Below are positions 36,605-44,407 of a DNA stretch of 52,149 bases, piece by piece. Within the stretch, counting starts at the first letter, position 1, and each line of letters starts with the position of its first letter. The notes under the pieces are model-generated. The model ran no database searches and was not told the origin of the DNA. It saw only the letters and a program-made list of their open reading frames with translations. This stretch comes from Pseudomonadota bacterium (GTDB taxonomy: Bacteria > Pseudomonadota > Gammaproteobacteria > Burkholderiales > Burkholderiaceae_C), in assembly GCA_022566735.1 (NCBI GenBank), contig JADFIG010000026.1, positions 1 to 52,149 on the forward strand, in the 5' to 3' direction. The translations under genes and the position numbers were made by a program.

Positions 36605-37984
36605 ATGATCCAGTCTGCCAAGATCCTCTGGGGCGAAGGCCTCTTCCTGCGCCCGCAGCACTTCCAGCAACAGGACGCCTACCATGAGTGGCGCCTGGCC
36701 CAGACCGCCCAACTGCTGCACCCCTACGCCTGGGGTGTGCGGCACATCCAGGTCGACACCGATGCACTGCAGTCCGGCCTGTTGCGCCTGCAAGCCTTGC
36801 AGGTGGCCTTCCCCGACGGGGAGCTCCTCCATGCCCCCGGCGATGACGCGCTGCCGCCGCCGGTGTCACTCACATCGCTGAATGCGCAGGGACACTCCTC
36901 CGCCGAGGCCGGCCACGAGGACAGCCACCTGACCTTCCACCTGGCCATCGCGCCGGTGCATCCGCAAGGTGGCAACCTCGCAGGCACCGCAGACGATGCC
37001 CACACCGGCGTGCGCTACCACCGCATGGCCCGGCAAGTGGCCGATGGCTACACCGATGCGGTCACCGCCGAAGTGGTGACCTTGCACAAGTCGGTCCGGC
37101 TGCTGCCTGAGACGGTGCCGAGAGAACACCTCCTGAGCCTGCCCCTGCTGCGCCTGAAACGCACCGCCACCGGCGGGTTCGAGCTGGACGGCCGGTTCAT
37201 GCCACCGTGCACGCGCATCCAGGCCTCGGCGACCTTGCTGCTGCACCTGCGCCGCCTGATGGACGTGCTGCAGGCCAAGGTCGATGCGCTGTACGGCATG
37301 CACCGGGAACCTGCGCGCAACGTCATCGAATTCCGCTCCGGCGATGTCGCATCGTTCTGGCTGCTGCACACCGCCAGCACGGCACTGGCCGGCTTGTCGC
37401 ACCTGGCCCGGCATCCCGCACTGCACCCCGAACGGCTCTTCGACAAGCTCCTGACCCTGGCAGGCGCCCTCATGACATTCTCCAAGACCCGCACCCTGGC
37501 CGACTTGCCAAGCTATGACCACCTGCACCCCGGCCCGGGCTTCCAGCGCCTGGACCAGATCGTGCGGGAACTGCTGGAAACCGTCATCTCGACGCGCTGC
37601 TTCGCCGTCGCCCTGGAAGAACGCGTCCCCTCCTTCCACCTGGGACGGCTGGACGCCGAGCAGATCGCCGCTGGCACCCAGCTCTTCCTGGGGGTGTCGG
37701 CGGCCCTGCCACCCGCCGAACTGGTCGAGGTGGTGCCACAGCGGTTCAAGCTGGGCGCACCCGACGACGTCGACAAGCTCGTGCTGTCGGCCATGCCAGG
37801 GGTGCGTCTGGTGCATGCGCCCCAGGTGCCCGCGGCCGTGCCGGTTCGCCCAGGCAGCTACTACTTCAGCCTGGAGCCGCGCGGCAGCCTGTACGAGCGC
37901 ATGCTGCAAGCGCAAGCCGTGACGATCTACGCACCGGCCGGCCTGCAGGACCTGCGGCTGGAGCTGGTCGCGGTGAACGCCTGA
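36605..37984 (+). CDS. tssK: T6SS baseplate-membrane adaptor TssK
   Basis: A 459-residue protein with the family start ILWGEGLFLRPQHFQQQDAYHE, the core helix LYGMHREPARNVIEFRSGDVASFWLLH, and the C-terminal YYFSLEPRGSLYERMLQAQAVTIYAP. TssK trimers connect the TssFGE wedge to TssL and TssM. It follows tssJ by 64 bp and precedes tssL by 26 bp. Confidence 0.94.
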   Translation: MIQSAKILWGEGLFLRPQHFQQQDAYHEWRLAQTAQLLHPYAWGVRHIQVDTDALQSGLLRLQALQVAFPDGELLHAPGDDALPPPVSLTSLNAQGHSSAEAGHEDSHLTFHLAIAPVHPQGGNLAGTADDAHTGVRYHRMARQVADGYTDAVTAEVVTLHKSVRLLPETVPREHLLSLPLLRLKRTATGGFELDGRFMPPCTRIQASATLLLHLRRLMDVLQAKVDALYGMHREPARNVIEFRSGDVASFWLLHTASTALAGLSHLARHPALHPERLFDKLLTLAGALMTFSKTRTLADLPSYDHLHPGPGFQRLDQIVRELLETVISTRCFAVALEERVPSFHLGRLDAEQIAAGTQLFLGVSAALPPAELVEVVPQRFKLGAPDDVDKLVLSAMPGVRLVHAPQVPAAVPVRPGSYYFSLEPRGSLYERMLQAQAVTIYAPAGLQDLRLELVAVNA

Positions 37985-38010
37985 GCCGCTTAGCCCCTCC
38001 CGGAACGCCC

Positions 38011-38781
38011 ATGACAAGCGCCCCGCCCCAGACCGCCCGACCGACAGGGGGCGCCCCCCTTGTCGGCTCCGCCCATCCGCGCAGCCACCTCGTCGACCTG
38101 ATGTACGACGGCTTCTACCTGCTCTTCCTCATCCGCGGCCGGCACGCGCCCCAGGATGCCGACGTGTTCCGTGAACGCATCCAGCAGTTCCTGGCGCAGT
38201 TCGAGCGGAGTGCCGGCAAGCTGGGTGCGAGCGCCGAAGACATCCACGACTGCAAGTACGCCTTCTGCGCCATGGTGGACGAAGCCATCCTCACCTCGGG
38301 GTTCAAGGTGCGGGAGTCCTGGCAGCGCCTGCCCTTGCAGGTGCAGCTGTTCGGCGAGCAACTGGCCGGGGAGCAGTTCTTCCAGCGGCTGGAGATGCTC
38401 CGACAGCAAGGCCTGCCCCGCCTGCAGGCCCTGGAGGTGTTCCAGATGTGCCTGCTGCTGGGGTTCCAGGGCAAGTACCTCCTCGACGGGTCGGAGAAGC
38501 TGGGCTACCTGACCGCCCGCCTGGGCGACGAGATCGCGCGGATGAAGGGGCACAGCACCGGCTTCGCGCCGCACTGGGCGGCCCCCGACCGCATCGAGCA
38601 CCGCCTGCGCCACCATGTGCCGCTGTGGGTCATGGGGGCGGTGTTCGGTCTGCTGGCGCTCCTGGCCCTCACCGGGCTGCGCTGGCAGCTGGGGCAGCAC
38701 ACACAGGGGGCGCTGGGGGCCCACCACCACCTGGTGCAACTGGTGCCCCGGGTGGCAAACATCACGGTCACACTGCCCTGA
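38011..38781 (+). CDS. tssL: T6SS inner-membrane protein TssL (DotU-like)
   Basis: A 256-residue protein of the short TssL type. The cytoplasmic domain has LVDLMYDGFYLLFLIRG, CKYAFCAMVDEAIL and FFQRLEML, LEVFQMCLLLGFQGKYL; a single C-terminal transmembrane helix (WVMGAVFGLLALLALTGL) follows, with no peptidoglycan-binding extension. It should pair with TssM in the membrane complex. It ends the plus-strand T6SS arm; where tssM usually follows, an unrelated DUF2147 gene begins 49 bp later. Confidence 0.93.
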   Translation: MTSAPPQTARPTGGAPLVGSAHPRSHLVDLMYDGFYLLFLIRGRHAPQDADVFRERIQQFLAQFERSAGKLGASAEDIHDCKYAFCAMVDEAILTSGFKVRESWQRLPLQVQLFGEQLAGEQFFQRLEMLRQQGLPRLQALEVFQMCLLLGFQGKYLLDGSEKLGYLTARLGDEIARMKGHSTGFAPHWAAPDRIEHRLRHHVPLWVMGAVFGLLALLALTGLRWQLGQHTQGALGAHHHLVQLVPRVANITVTLP

Positions 38782-38830
38782 CATTGCATGAACTCTGCAA
38801 CCGTCATGGACTTTCAGGGACAATGGTGGC

Positions 38831-39352
38831 ATGCCCGCCCTGACCCCACCCCGCGCCCTGTCCCGTGCCCTGCCGCACACCTCCGAGCCGCACCGCCGGT
38901 CAGCGTGGCGCCATGCCGCCCTGGCCTGGATGCTGTCCTGCCTGGGGACGTCGGCGTGGGCGCAGTCTTCGCCCGCAGGAGAGTGGCAGACGATCGACGA
39001 CCACTCCGGCAAGGCGGTGTCGCACGTCGTGGTCAAGGAGGTGGGCGGGGTCCTGCAAGGCAGCATCACCCGCATCCTCGACCCCCAGAAGGCCACCCTG
39101 AAGTGCGAGGCCTGCGAAGGCCCGCTGCACGATGCCCCCGTCCTCGGCCTGGCCATCATCCAGGGCGTCGGCACCCAGCCGACCGAGCCGCAGACCTGGG
39201 AGGGCGGCCGCATCCTGGACCCCAAGAGCGGACGCAATTACCGCGTGCGGCTGCGCCTGAAGGACGATGGCCAGACCATGGAAGTGCGCGGCTACATCGG
39301 CTCGCCCTACTTCGGCCGCACCCAGACCTGGCACCGCGTGCCGGCCTCCTGA
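38831..39352 (+). CDS. DUF2147 exported protein
   Basis: A 173-residue protein with a long N-terminal leader and a signal peptide ending AWAQS (about residue 45). The mature part has the DUF2147 pattern: GEWQTIDDHSGKAVSHVVVKE, GVLQGSITRILDP, WEGGRILDPKSGRNYRVRL and VRGYIGSPYFGRTQTWHR. A GACAAT -10 (38819-38824) ends 6 nt before the ATG, so the mRNA may be leaderless. Function unknown; it converges on rarA, 33 bp away. Confidence 0.85.
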   Translation: MPALTPPRALSRALPHTSEPHRRSAWRHAALAWMLSCLGTSAWAQSSPAGEWQTIDDHSGKAVSHVVVKEVGGVLQGSITRILDPQKATLKCEACEGPLHDAPVLGLAIIQGVGTQPTEPQTWEGGRILDPKSGRNYRVRLRLKDDGQTMEVRGYIGSPYFGRTQTWHRVPAS

Positions 39353-39385
39353 ATCGCCCCGGAGGCGGACGGAGGCCGTCCGCCG

Positions 39386-40759
39386 TCAGCCGGCATCGCC
39401 CCCGCGGCCATCCCCGGCCAGCGCACGCAACTGCGCCAGGCGGTCGGCGATCTTGATTTCCAGCCCGCGCGGCACCGGTTCGTAGAACGCCTGCGGCGCC
39501 ATGCCCTCGGGGAAGTAACGCTCGCCCGCAGCCACGGCATCGGGCTCGTCGTGCGCATACCGGTAGCCCTCGCCATGGCCCAGTTGCTTCATCAGCCTGG
39601 TGGGCGCATTGCGCAGGTGCATGGGCACGGGGCGCGTGGTGTCTTGCTTGACCCAGGCCCGCACCGCCTTGTAGGCCGTGTAAGCCGCGTTGCTCTTGGG
39701 CGCGATGGCCAGGTAGAGCACGCACTGCGCCAGCGTCAGCTCGCCTTCAGGTGAGCCCAGGCGCTCGTAGGTTTCGGCGGCATCGAGGGCCATGCGCAGG
39801 GCGCGCGGGTCGGCCAGGCCGATGTCTTCGCTGGCCATGCGGATGAGCCGGCGCACGATGTAGCGCGGGTCCACGCCGCCATCGAGCATGCGCACCAGCC
39901 AGTACAGCGCCGCGTCCGGGTCGGAGCCGCGCACCGATTTGTGCAGGGCCGAGATGGTGTCGTAGAACTGGTCGCCGCCCTTGTCGTAGCGACGCAGTTG
40001 CTCGCCGAGGGCGCGCTGCAACAGGGCTTCGTCGATGAGGCTGTGGCCCTTGAGCATGCCGCACAGCGTCTCGTAGGTGTTGAGCACGCGGCGGGCATCG
40101 CCATCGGCGTAGGCGATCAGGCGGTCGCGGGCCTCGGGCGTCAACTCGGGACCGGACAGGGCCTGCTGTCCGCGCGACAGCAGCTGGACCATGGCGGCAT
40201 CGTCCATGGCGCGCAGCACGTGCACGGTGGCGCGCGACAGCAAGGCGGCGTTGACCTCGAAGGAGGGGTTCTCGGTGGTCGCGCCGATGAAGGTGAACAG
40301 GCCGGACTCGACGTGCGGCAGAAAGGCGTCCTGCTGGGCCTTGTTGAAGCGGTGCACTTCGTCGACGAAGACGATGGTGCGGCGCCCGGCACGGCGCGCG
40401 GCCTGGGCCTGCTCGACGGCTTCGCGGATGTCCTTGACGCCGCCCAGCACGGCCGAAATCGCCAGGAACTGGGCGTCGAAGGCATGGGCCATCAGGCGCG
40501 CCAGCGTGGTCTTGCCCACGCCCGGCGGCCCCCACAGGATCATGGAGTGCGGCTGGCCGGACTCGAAGGCCACGCGCAAGGGCTGGCCGGGGCCAAGCAA
40601 GTGGTCCTGGCCCACCACCTCGTCCAGGGTGCTCGGGCGCAGGCGCTCGGCCAAGGGCGCGTGGGCAGACGGCCCCGCGCTGGCTCGCGAGTGCAGGGAG
40701 GAGGGGTCCGGCAACTCCCGATCGGGCTCAGGCAGGTCCAGGGACAGGTTGTCTTGCAT
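39386..40759 (-). CDS. rarA: Replication-associated recombination protein A (RarA/MgsA)
   Basis: A 457-residue AAA+ ATPase of the RarA/WRNIP1 family. LAERLRPSTLDEVVGQDHLLGPG, Walker A GPPGVGKTT, Walker B IVFVDEVHRFNKAQQDAFLP, FIGATTENPSFEVN, the sensor region and the C-terminal tetramerisation domain with RLIRMASEDIGLADPRAL are all present. It acts at stalled replication forks. The ATG at 40759 is chosen because it opens the conserved protein; the upstream frame is not conserved. In many proteobacteria it follows lolA directly; here a helicase gene intervenes. Confidence 0.95.
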   Translation of the reverse strand: MQDNLSLDLPEPDRELPDPSSLHSRASAGPSAHAPLAERLRPSTLDEVVGQDHLLGPGQPLRVAFESGQPHSMILWGPPGVGKTTLARLMAHAFDAQFLAISAVLGGVKDIREAVEQAQAARRAGRRTIVFVDEVHRFNKAQQDAFLPHVESGLFTFIGATTENPSFEVNAALLSRATVHVLRAMDDAAMVQLLSRGQQALSGPELTPEARDRLIAYADGDARRVLNTYETLCGMLKGHSLIDEALLQRALGEQLRRYDKGGDQFYDTISALHKSVRGSDPDAALYWLVRMLDGGVDPRYIVRRLIRMASEDIGLADPRALRMALDAAETYERLGSPEGELTLAQCVLYLAIAPKSNAAYTAYKAVRAWVKQDTTRPVPMHLRNAPTRLMKQLGHGEGYRYAHDEPDAVAAGERYFPEGMAPQAFYEPVPRGLEIKIADRLAQLRALAGDGRGGDAG

Positions 40760-40927
40760 GGGGAGATTGTCGCCGCGTGGCGCACGGGCATCGAAATCCC
40801 AGGATATGACAGTTCGATGAAGGAAAACACCGATTTGAACGCATCGCGACAAGCGCATGCTGGGGGCTCCTCCGGCGCTCTTTCACGGTCGGCTTCCCCA
40901 CAACATCAAGGAAAGCTGAGGTTCCCC

Positions 40928-41062
40928 ATGCTCACACTGGCCATCCTCTGCCTGGTGACCATCCCCGTGCTGATCGACCTGGGCCTGCGCGGCCGCCACC
41001 AGACGATCGAGTTGTCCATGCTCCACGCAGGCCCACTGCTGGACAAATCCCCAAAAACGTAA
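40928..41062 (+). CDS. Possible 44-residue membrane peptide
   Basis: The frame has almost only G/C at third codon positions, unlike the sequence before it, and GAGG lies 7 nt before the ATG. The product has one hydrophobic segment (LTLAILCLVTIPVLIDLGL) and a charged tail. It lies in an otherwise gene-free stretch between rarA and the helicase gene, and its end overlaps the helicase promoter. No family recognised; it could be chance. Confidence 0.4.
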   Translation: MLTLAILCLVTIPVLIDLGLRGRHQTIELSMLHAGPLLDKSPKT

Positions 41063-41068
41063 GAGAAT
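41040..41068 (+). promoter_or_regulatory. Candidate sigma-70 promoter of the DEAD-box helicase gene
   Basis: TGGACA (41040-41045), 17-bp spacer, GAGAAT (41063-41068). Transcription would start near 41075, leaving a leader of about 365 nt before the helicase start codon. Confidence 0.45.
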
Positions 41069-41440
41069 GCGCAGCTTCGTTTGCAAGACAGACGAAGTTT
41101 TTCGTTCATCCCCTCTGACCTTTTTCAAGCCAGGCCACCCCGGCGCCCCAGCGCGCATCGGCCTGAAGCGACAGCGCCACGCGGGCTTTTCGCAAGCCCG
41201 CAACGCATGGATCGTGTCTTGAGTTCCGGTTGGCGGCGATGCCGTCGCTTTCACCGACTCAACGTGGTCATCCGCCGCACGGGCTTGCCAGCCAGCGGCC
41301 GTCACGAGGTCCGGACACGAATCCCAGCGACCCCACCTGGCAGCGGCCAGCGTGGCACACCCGTGCCGCAGCCGCGCCATGGCGCTTCGAGCCTGCAAGG
41401 TGCAGGCCGGCAGCGCTTTGCTTTGCTTGAAAGAAGTCAC
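41063..41440 (+). other. Long structured leader of the helicase gene
   Basis: No gene is evident. Two hairpins stand out: CTTCGT (41075-41080) with ACGAAG (41092-41097), followed by a short T-run, and the 8-bp stem GCGGGCTT/AAGCCCGC (41181-41201) with a 5-nt loop. The first could be an early attenuator or a cold-shock-type 5' structure. Long leaders are usual for cold-responsive helicase genes, but regulation here is inferred. Confidence 0.4.
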
Positions 41441-43546
41441 ATGACCGACGCTACCCGCGCCCCCCAAACCGCTGCGGCCGACACCCCTGCGGACACCGAC
41501 ACCCGCATTGACGCCCACAGCGCCTCGCTGATCGACGCACTGGCCCGCCGCATCCAGGCCGAATCCGAACCTGATGCCGACACCCCGATCGACGCCCAAG
41601 ACCCGGAGGCCCATGCCGACGAGGCACCCCAGGCCGAAGGCCCCGGCTTTGCCTCGCTGGGCCTGAGCCCCGCCCTCTGCCATGCCTTGTCCGATGCCGG
41701 CTACACCCAGCCCACCGGCGTGCAGGTGCAGGCCATCCCCGCCGCCCTGAATGGCACCGACCTGCTGGTCGCCTCCAGCACCGGCTCCGGCAAGACCGCA
41801 GCCTTCATGCTGCCCGCGCTGGAGCGCATCATCGCCGCCCGCGGCGACGGCAAGCGCCGCGACAACCAGAGCACCAAGGGCAAGGTCCACGGCCCCCGCG
41901 TGCTGGTGCTGGCACCGACGCGCGAACTCGCCATGCAGGTGGCCAAGGCCGCCACGACCTACGGCAAGCACCTGCAAGGCCTGCGCGTGGCCACCGTGGT
42001 CGGTGGCGTGCCCTATGGCTACCAGCTCAAGGCCCTGAAGGGCCCGCTGGACGTGCTGATCGCCACGCCCGGCCGCCTGCTGGACCACATCGGCACCGGC
42101 GCCGCCGTGCTGAGCAACGTCGAAGTGCTGGTGCTGGACGAAGCCGACCGCATGCTGGACATGGGCTTCATCGATGACATCGAGCAGATCGCCGAGGCCA
42201 TCCCGGCCGAGCGCCAGACGCTGATGTTCTCGGCCACCTTCGCCGGCCACGTCGGCGCCCTGGCCCAGCGACTGACCCGCGATGCAGAGAGCATCGCTGT
42301 CGCCTCGCACACCGACAGCCACGACAACATCGAGCAGCGCCTGCACCTGGCCGACTCGCTGGCGCACAAGAACGACCTGCTGGACCACCTGCTGACCGAC
42401 AACGCCGTGGACCAGGCCGTGATCTTCACCAGCACGCAGCGCGACGCCGACATCCTGGCCGACCGCCTGGCCGACATGGGCCACGCCGTCGCCGCACTGC
42501 ATGGCGGCATGCCGCAAGGCCGTCGCAACCGCGTGCTGCAAGCCCTGCGTTCGCGCCAGCTGCGCGTGCTGGTGGCCACCGACGTGGCTGCCCGCGGCAT
42601 CGACGTGCCGACCATCACCCACGTCATCAACTACGGCATGCCGATGAAGGCCGAGGACTACGTGCACCGCATCGGCCGCACGGGCCGCGCCGGCCGCTCC
42701 GGCCTGGCCCTGACGCTGGCCGAGCGCCGCGACATCCCGATGGTGCGCCGCATCGAGCGTTTCACCACGCAGCGCATCCCCGAAGCCGTGATCGCCGGCC
42801 TGGAGCCCAAGACCAAGCTGCTGGCCGACAAGGGCCCGCGCCGCGACAAGCCGATGCCCGGCCACGGTCGCCGCGATAACCGCGGTCCGCGCTTCGGCGG
42901 CCACGGCAGCGGCCATGGCAATTTCGGTGGCGGCAAGCGCGAAGGCGGCTGGGGCGAACCCCGCGGCTTCGCCCCGCGCGAAGACCGTGGTTTCACGCCC
43001 CGTGAAGACCGCCCCTCGTTCAAGCCGCAGCACGACCCGCGCTTCGAAGGCGCATCGGGCGACCGGGGCTTCGCGCCCCGCGAGGACCGCGGCTTCGGCG
43101 GCAAGCGCTTCGAGGAGCGCGGCCCGGGCAAGTCGTTCGGCGACCGCCCCTTCGGTGACCGCGGCGGCTTCGGTGACCGCCCGCAGGGTGATCGTCCGTT
43201 TGGCGACCGCGGCGGGTTTGGCGACAAGCCCCACGGCAAGTCCTTTGGCAAGCCCTTCGGTGACAAGCCTTTCGGTGGCAAGCCGGCCGGCAAGTCCTTT
43301 GGTGGCAAGCCTTTCGGTGACCGCAGCGGCTTCGGCGACCGTCCGCAGGGTGATCGCCCGTTCGGCGACCGTCCCCAAGGCGATCGCGCCTTCGGCGACA
43401 AGCCCTTCGGCAAGCCCGCTGGCAAGTCCTTCGGCGACAGGCCCTTTGGTGACAAGCCTGCCTTCAAGTCGGCCGGCTTCAAGTCGGGTGGCCCCAAGCC
43501 GGGCTTCGGCGGCAAGCGCCCCGGCTTCGGCAAGCGCGAGGGCTGA
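41441..43546 (+). CDS. RhlE-type DEAD-box RNA helicase with long Gly/Arg/Phe-rich tail
   Basis: A 701-residue helicase. The acidic/Ala-rich N-terminal extension (about 1-65) is followed by the Q motif (FASLGLSPALCHALSDAGY), Walker A ASSTGSGKT, PTRELAMQ, TPGRLLDHI, DEAD in VLDEADRML, SAT in FSATF, and HRIGRTGRAGR. From about residue 465 the protein is low-complexity, with many FGDRPFGDR, FGGKPFG and FAPREDRGF units, disordered and basic, as in helicases that form RNA granules or bind ribosomal RNA. The tail is much longer than in E. coli RhlE. It converges on lolA and separates lolA from rarA. Confidence 0.92.
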   Translation: MTDATRAPQTAAADTPADTDTRIDAHSASLIDALARRIQAESEPDADTPIDAQDPEAHADEAPQAEGPGFASLGLSPALCHALSDAGYTQPTGVQVQAIPAALNGTDLLVASSTGSGKTAAFMLPALERIIAARGDGKRRDNQSTKGKVHGPRVLVLAPTRELAMQVAKAATTYGKHLQGLRVATVVGGVPYGYQLKALKGPLDVLIATPGRLLDHIGTGAAVLSNVEVLVLDEADRMLDMGFIDDIEQIAEAIPAERQTLMFSATFAGHVGALAQRLTRDAESIAVASHTDSHDNIEQRLHLADSLAHKNDLLDHLLTDNAVDQAVIFTSTQRDADILADRLADMGHAVAALHGGMPQGRRNRVLQALRSRQLRVLVATDVAARGIDVPTITHVINYGMPMKAEDYVHRIGRTGRAGRSGLALTLAERRDIPMVRRIERFTTQRIPEAVIAGLEPKTKLLADKGPRRDKPMPGHGRRDNRGPRFGGHGSGHGNFGGGKREGGWGEPRGFAPREDRGFTPREDRPSFKPQHDPRFEGASGDRGFAPREDRGFGGKRFEERGPGKSFGDRPFGDRGGFGDRPQGDRPFGDRGGFGDKPHGKSFGKPFGDKPFGGKPAGKSFGGKPFGDRSGFGDRPQGDRPFGDRPQGDRAFGDKPFGKPAGKSFGDRPFGDKPAFKSAGFKSGGPKPGFGGKRPGFGKREG

Positions 43547-43596
43547 TGCCCCAGGCCGGGTGCGCCGTCCCACGCGGGCGGCGGCCCCGGCCCCGT

Positions 43597-43628
43597 TCAG
43601 CCCTGCAAGCTCACACGCTCAGGGCTGA
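43597..43628. terminator. Possible bidirectional terminator hairpin
   Basis: TCAGCCCT (43597-43604) and AGGGCTGA (43621-43628) form an 8-bp perfect stem with a 16-nt loop between the convergent helicase and lolA genes, overlapping the lolA stop. No U-run follows, so the call is weak. Confidence 0.3.
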
Positions 43629-44407
43629 TCGAGCACGTCCACCCCCTGGGGCGGCGTGAAATGGAAACGGTCCGCCGCCAGCCTGGCGCGCGGCTCGAAC
43701 TGCGTGAACGTCAGGCGCGAACGCTGCCCGAAGCTGTCGAGGATCTCCAGCTCGGCCAGTTGCCCCTGACGGAAGCCCACGCGCACCCACTGGAACTGCC
43801 CGTCCTTGTTGCGAGGACGGGCTTGCGCCCAATGCAGCCCCGCCGTCGCCTGCGACGCCGCGGGAACCGCTTGGGTGGCCTGTTTTGTGGCCTGTTTTGT
43901 TGCCTGTTGAACCATCGGGGTCGCGGACGCCGCACCCGATGAGGACGCAGCCGCACCGGCAGCCCCCTCCCCCGGCGCATTGCTCAACACGAAGTCCTTG
44001 TCCAGCGCACCGCCCGACAGCAGCGCGGCCGGCGTGGCGCCCAGCGCCTGGCCCATCGGTCGCACCGTCACCTGGTTGAGGTCGGCGTCGTACAGCCAGA
44101 CCTTCTGCCCGTCGCCCACGATGAGCTGCTCGGTCGGCTTGCTGTAGGCGAAACGGAACCGGTTGGGCCGCAGGAACTCCAGCGTGCCTTCGGATTTGCG
44201 CGTGCGCTTGCCGTCCGGCGAAGTCACGGTCTGCGTGAACGCCCCCCGCCCCGATTGCACATCCCTGACGAAGGCCCGCAGTTGCGCCACGGCATCGCCC
44301 GCGGCCGGCTGGGCCGACACGGTGGCCGGCGCCACCAGGGCAGCCATGGCCATGCAGGCGGTCACCCCCGCCCAAGCCCAAGGTCTTTGCATCCACGGTC
44401 CTTGCAT
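43619..44407 (-). CDS. lolA: Outer-membrane lipoprotein carrier protein LolA
   Basis: A 262-residue periplasmic carrier that ferries lipoproteins from LolCDE to LolB. Signal peptide to about residue 35 (ending VSAQP); then GRGAFTQTV, GTLEFLRPNRFRFAY, QLIVGDGQKVWLYDADLNQVTVRP and the late QLAELEILDSFGQRSRLTF, all typical. Between LSN and GLHW sits an extra low-complexity segment (about 40 residues, with repeated QATK) not expected in LolA. The start ATG overlaps the ftsK stop (TGATG), giving translational coupling, and the ftsK-lolA order is the conserved one. Confidence 0.93.
   Translation of the reverse strand: MQGPWMQRPWAWAGVTACMAMAALVAPATVSAQPAAGDAVAQLRAFVRDVQSGRGAFTQTVTSPDGKRTRKSEGTLEFLRPNRFRFAYSKPTEQLIVGDGQKVWLYDADLNQVTVRPMGQALGATPAALLSGGALDKDFVLSNAPGEGAAGAAASSSGAASATPMVQQATKQATKQATQAVPAASQATAGLHWAQARPRNKDGQFQWVRVGFRQGQLAELEILDSFGQRSRLTFTQFEPRARLAADRFHFTPPQGVDVLDQP
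43875..43909 (-). repeat. 12-bp repeat inside lolA
   Basis: GTGGCCTGTTTT (plus strand) occurs twice in tandem and a third degenerate copy follows. It encodes the repeated KQAT units of the LolA insertion. In frame. Confidence 0.75.

Noticed and set aside
40817..40927. An N-terminal extension of the 44-residue peptide from an ATG at 40817.
   Set aside because: Third codon positions there are mixed, unlike the part after 40928.
41081..41440. An N-terminal extension of the helicase in the same open frame.
   Set aside because: No G/C third-position pattern, Arg/Pro-rich sequence and structured RNA instead; the ATG at 41441 opens the normal protein.
42960..43540. Repeated DNA near the helicase 3' end considered as a CRISPR array.
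   Set aside because: Repeats are short, uneven and in frame, encoding FGDRPFG-like units; there are no spacers or cas genes.
40883..43573. An 896-codon open frame on the minus strand opposite the helicase gene.
   Set aside because: It mirrors the G/C-ending codons of the real gene, is low-complexity Ala/Gly/Val and has no domain signature.
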